Assembly: GCA_964531265.1 (NCBI GenBank)
Contig: CAZHDW010000002.1
Span: forward strand, 99,276 to 163,275
Source of the DNA: Hominenteromicrobium sp964531265
Lineage (GTDB): Bacteria; Bacillota; Clostridia; Oscillospirales; Acutalibacteraceae
Length of the DNA stretch: 64,000 nucleotides
Direction of reading: 5' to 3'
Shown piece by piece: positions 61,972-64,000 of this stretch (positions within the stretch are counted from its first letter, which is position 1; every line of letters begins with the position of its first letter). Made by a program: the position numbers and the translations under genes. The notes beneath the pieces were generated by a model. The model worked only from the letters and a program-made list of their open reading frames with translations. It was not told where the DNA came from and did no database searches.

Positions 61972-62679
61972 TTACTCCTCAACGAGGATGACTGTAGCGT
62001 CCTTATGGAGCTGCAGAATGGATGCCGGCACCTCGGGAGTGATCTCGCCGTACATAGCCTTCATGACGATGTCTGTCTTGTCGGCACCAGCGATCAGCAG
62101 CACTCTCTCAGCCTTCATAATGGTGCCTATGCCCATTGTGATAGCCTGTGTGGGAACATCCTCGCGGCGCTCAAAGAGACGCGCATTTGCATTGATCGTG
62201 CTCTCTGTAAGAGCTACGGTATGAACCTCCTTCGGGAAGTGGGTTGTCGGCTCATTGAAGCCGATGTGACCGTTGTGGCCGATACCGAGAAGCTGGAGGT
62301 CAATGCCGCCCATGTTGTTAATGAGAGCCTCATATTCCTTTGCCTCAGTCTCAAGGTCAGCAGCAGCGCCGCCGGGAACATGTGTGTTCTCCTTATTGAT
62401 ATTTACATGGTCGAACAGATTGTCATTCATAAAGTAACGGTAGCTGTTGACATTGTCTCCGGAAAGACCGCAGTACTCATCCAGATTAACTGTCTTTACC
62501 TGTGAAAAATCGAGGATACCCTTTTCGTAATTTTCGACGAGCACCTTATATGTGCCTATCGGGGAGGAGCCTGTTGCGAGACCGAGCACACAATCCGGCT
62601 TCAAGAGGATCTGAGCGCCGATGATATTGGCTGCAAGCAGACTCATCTCTTCATATGACTTAACTTTGATCATGCGCAT
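61972..62679 (-). CDS. nagB: glucosamine-6-phosphate deaminase
   Basis: The 235-residue protein has LGLATGSSPIGTYK for the phosphate loop (near residue 32), NLDEYCGL with the catalytic Asp/Glu near 65, and GIGHNGHIGFNEPTTHF near 125 with the His and second Asp. It converts GlcN-6-P to Fru-6-P and ammonia, letting the cell use amino sugars. The start is ATG 62679, ten bases after AAAGGA. A hairpin (62703-62723) lies in the leader. Confidence 0.96.
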   Translation of the reverse strand: MRMIKVKSYEEMSLLAANIIGAQILLKPDCVLGLATGSSPIGTYKVLVENYEKGILDFSQVKTVNLDEYCGLSGDNVNSYRYFMNDNLFDHVNINKENTHVPGGAAADLETEAKEYEALINNMGGIDLQLLGIGHNGHIGFNEPTTHFPKEVHTVALTESTINANARLFERREDVPTQAITMGIGTIMKAERVLLIAGADKTDIVMKAMYGEITPEVPASILQLHKDATVILVEE

Positions 62680-62789
62680 TGCATTTCAATCCTTTCCTTT
62701 TACAGTGCGCTGCCAGCACACTGATAATATCTTTTGTTTAACTATAACACAAGTAAAGCGAAAAAGAAACAGTAAAAGCAAATAACAGC

Positions 62790-63692
62790 TCAACTTTTTT
62801 CAGCATGTCTGCGCTTTATGGCAGAAAACGGTATCTGTGCCAGAATAACCGCCGCAAACACCAGCACACAGCCGTAAAGCTCCCTGCTCTGCATTCCCTG
62901 ATTAAGGAAGAGCCAGCCGGATATCGCGGCAAAAACGGACTCAAGACTCATTATCAGAGATGCCACGGTGGGCGGTGTGTCCTTCTGACCGATTATCTGG
63001 AGAGTATAGCCGACGCCGCTCGAGAACACACCGGTATAGAGCAGCGGCCCAAGGGTCAGGAATATCTTTTCGGGCGTCGGAGCTTCAAAGATAAGCGCAC
63101 CGATACCTGTGAAAACACTCGCACTCAAAAACTGTATGCACGAGAGCTCCACTCCGCTGACCATTGGCGAAAAATGATCCACCAGGATTATATGTATCGA
63201 AAAGCCAACCGCGCTGAGGATAACAAGCAGGTCGCCGGAATTTACGGCCATATCGCCGTTCATACTCAAAAGGTAGGTCCCGACAGCCGCAAGTGCAACG
63301 CTTATCCACACGGAAAAGGATACGCGCTTTCCGGCAAAAAGCCCGAACAGCGGAACCATAACTATGTACAGTGCCGTCAAAAAGCCGGCCTTTCCGACCG
63401 TCGTGTACTTCATTCCGGCCTGCTGCATAACGGAAGCTACGGACAGAACAACGCCGCAGGCAATGCCGCCGATCCACAGAGTACGTCTGCTGTACTGCTT
63501 TTTCTCGTCTTTGGGTCTTCTCTTTCTCATAAAGAGGACTACCGGCAGCAAGGCAAGTGTCGCAATAGCATTTCGCACGCTGATAAAGGACATCGGCTCA
63601 AGATGATCCAGGCCCAGGCTCTGCGCTACAAACGCAGTGCCCCATATAAGCGCCGTTATCATCAAAAGTGCAGCGCCTCTGAACTGCTTCAT
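62790..63692 (-). CDS. DMT-superfamily transporter (EamA)
   Basis: The 300-residue protein has ten membrane segments in two EamA halves, from MKQFRGAALLMITALIWGTAFVAQSLGLD to the second half's TPPTVASLIMSLESVFAAISGWL. Proteins of this type move small metabolites or amino acids, usually outward; the substrate is not shown. ATG 63692, ten bases after GGAGA, is the best start; the frame continues 19 codons upstream into the next gene. The start is 17 bases past the MATE stop, so the two may be co-transcribed. Confidence 0.9.
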   Translation of the reverse strand: MKQFRGAALLMITALIWGTAFVAQSLGLDHLEPMSFISVRNAIATLALLPVVLFMRKRRPKDEKKQYSRRTLWIGGIACGVVLSVASVMQQAGMKYTTVGKAGFLTALYIVMVPLFGLFAGKRVSFSVWISVALAAVGTYLLSMNGDMAVNSGDLLVILSAVGFSIHIILVDHFSPMVSGVELSCIQFLSASVFTGIGALIFEAPTPEKIFLTLGPLLYTGVFSSGVGYTLQIIGQKDTPPTVASLIMSLESVFAAISGWLFLNQGMQSRELYGCVLVFAAVILAQIPFSAIKRRHAEKS

Positions 63693-63708
63693 ATTTTCAT
63701 ATCTCCTC

Positions 63709-64000
63709 TCAGGTCTCGACCGGCTCGGTCGAACCCGTTTTTTCGTCACGCGTAAGGTTCTTCATCCAGTTGAATTTATTTATCTTGACTATCGCCACAA
63801 AGCATTTGAGGATCTGGTCGCACTTAAGGCATGCAAATACGACCCACGGCGGAGCACCGAGCCAGGATGCGATCAAGGCGGAGGGCAGCACCACAAGAAA
63901 AACAAAGATAGTGTCGTTCTTAAATACAAAGGATATGTCGCCGCCGGACTTTACAAGGCCGGACAGGCAGGCCGCCTGATAGCAGGTGCCTATTATCGTA
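63709..64000 (-). CDS. MATE-family efflux transporter, C-terminal part (cut by window edge)
   Basis: The 96 visible residues include IGTCYQAACLSGLVKSGGD, DTIFVFLVVLPSALIA and the ending KINKFNWMKNLTRDE, which match the last membrane segments and tail of clostridial MATE transporters. The rest lies beyond position 64000. It would export drugs or metabolites by ion antiport. It shares a transcript direction with the DMT gene downstream. Confidence 0.75.
   Translation of the reverse strand, partial: TIIGTCYQAACLSGLVKSGGDISFVFKNDTIFVFLVVLPSALIASWLGAPPWVVFACLKCDQILKCFVAIVKINKFNWMKNLTRDEKTGSTEPVET

Noticed and set aside
1..64000. CRISPR arrays, insertion sequences, prophage or rRNA
   Set aside because: No array-like repeats, transposase or phage motifs, or rRNA sequence were seen.

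Overview
The window looks like a piece of chromosome from an anaerobic, low-oxygen-tolerance Firmicute of the class Clostridia, probably an Oscillospiraceae/Ruminococcaceae-type gut bacterium. This rests on gene content seen here (T-box leader, ECF vitamin-transport S-components, Flx/Hdr redox proteins, class I Fe-S fumarase, large acyl-CoA dehydratase activases, DUF4358/MBOAT/DHHW cluster, NCS2 permease) and not on any search. No phage, insertion sequence or CRISPR array was seen.

Layout. 1-7571: end of an ABC exporter, a nucleoside phosphorylase, then a cell-wall operon (left-handed beta-helix protein, FHA-SEDS fusion, transpeptidase) facing an HtrA protease. 7777-13543: amidohydrolase plus ECF S-component, HAD phosphatase, NCS2 purine permease, sodium:solute symporter. 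13795-22256: SecA, a GNAT acetyltransferase, alanine racemase and the large PurL. 22521-26081: a GH78-like rhamnosidase followed by two decayed genes. 26292-26710: two tRNA genes (Val-GAC on the minus strand, Arg-ACG on the plus strand) with promoters and terminators. 26790-30993: a minus-strand run of DUF4358 lipoprotein, MBOAT acyltransferase, DHHW protein, TcdA and RidA. 31148-33827: a T-box leader in front of an unusual XRE-cupin-acyl-CoA ligase fusion. 33847-38860: Mrp ATPase, MATE exporter, sugar isomerase plus glycerol-1-phosphate dehydrogenase, small NTF2-like protein.

39081-52043 is the core of interest: a tightly packed minus-strand operon HdrB-HdrC-HdrA-MvhD-(two 4Fe-4S proteins)-FlxA-FrdB-FrdA-fumarase alpha-fumarase beta, preceded by a histidine kinase/response regulator pair. 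Gene order and overlaps suggest a soluble, possibly electron-bifurcating NADH-to-fumarate system that lacks a membrane anchor and whose flavoprotein lacks the covalent-flavin histidine.

52349-64000: cytidylate-kinase-like protein, YpsA-like protein, ApbE/NusG-II/Gx-transporter cassette, a two-gene acyl-CoA dehydratase activase system, a P-loop ATPase, an ECF S-component behind a structured leader with a terminator, NagB, a DMT exporter and the end of a MATE transporter. Start sites below were moved from the longest reading frame where a ribosome binding site argues for it.
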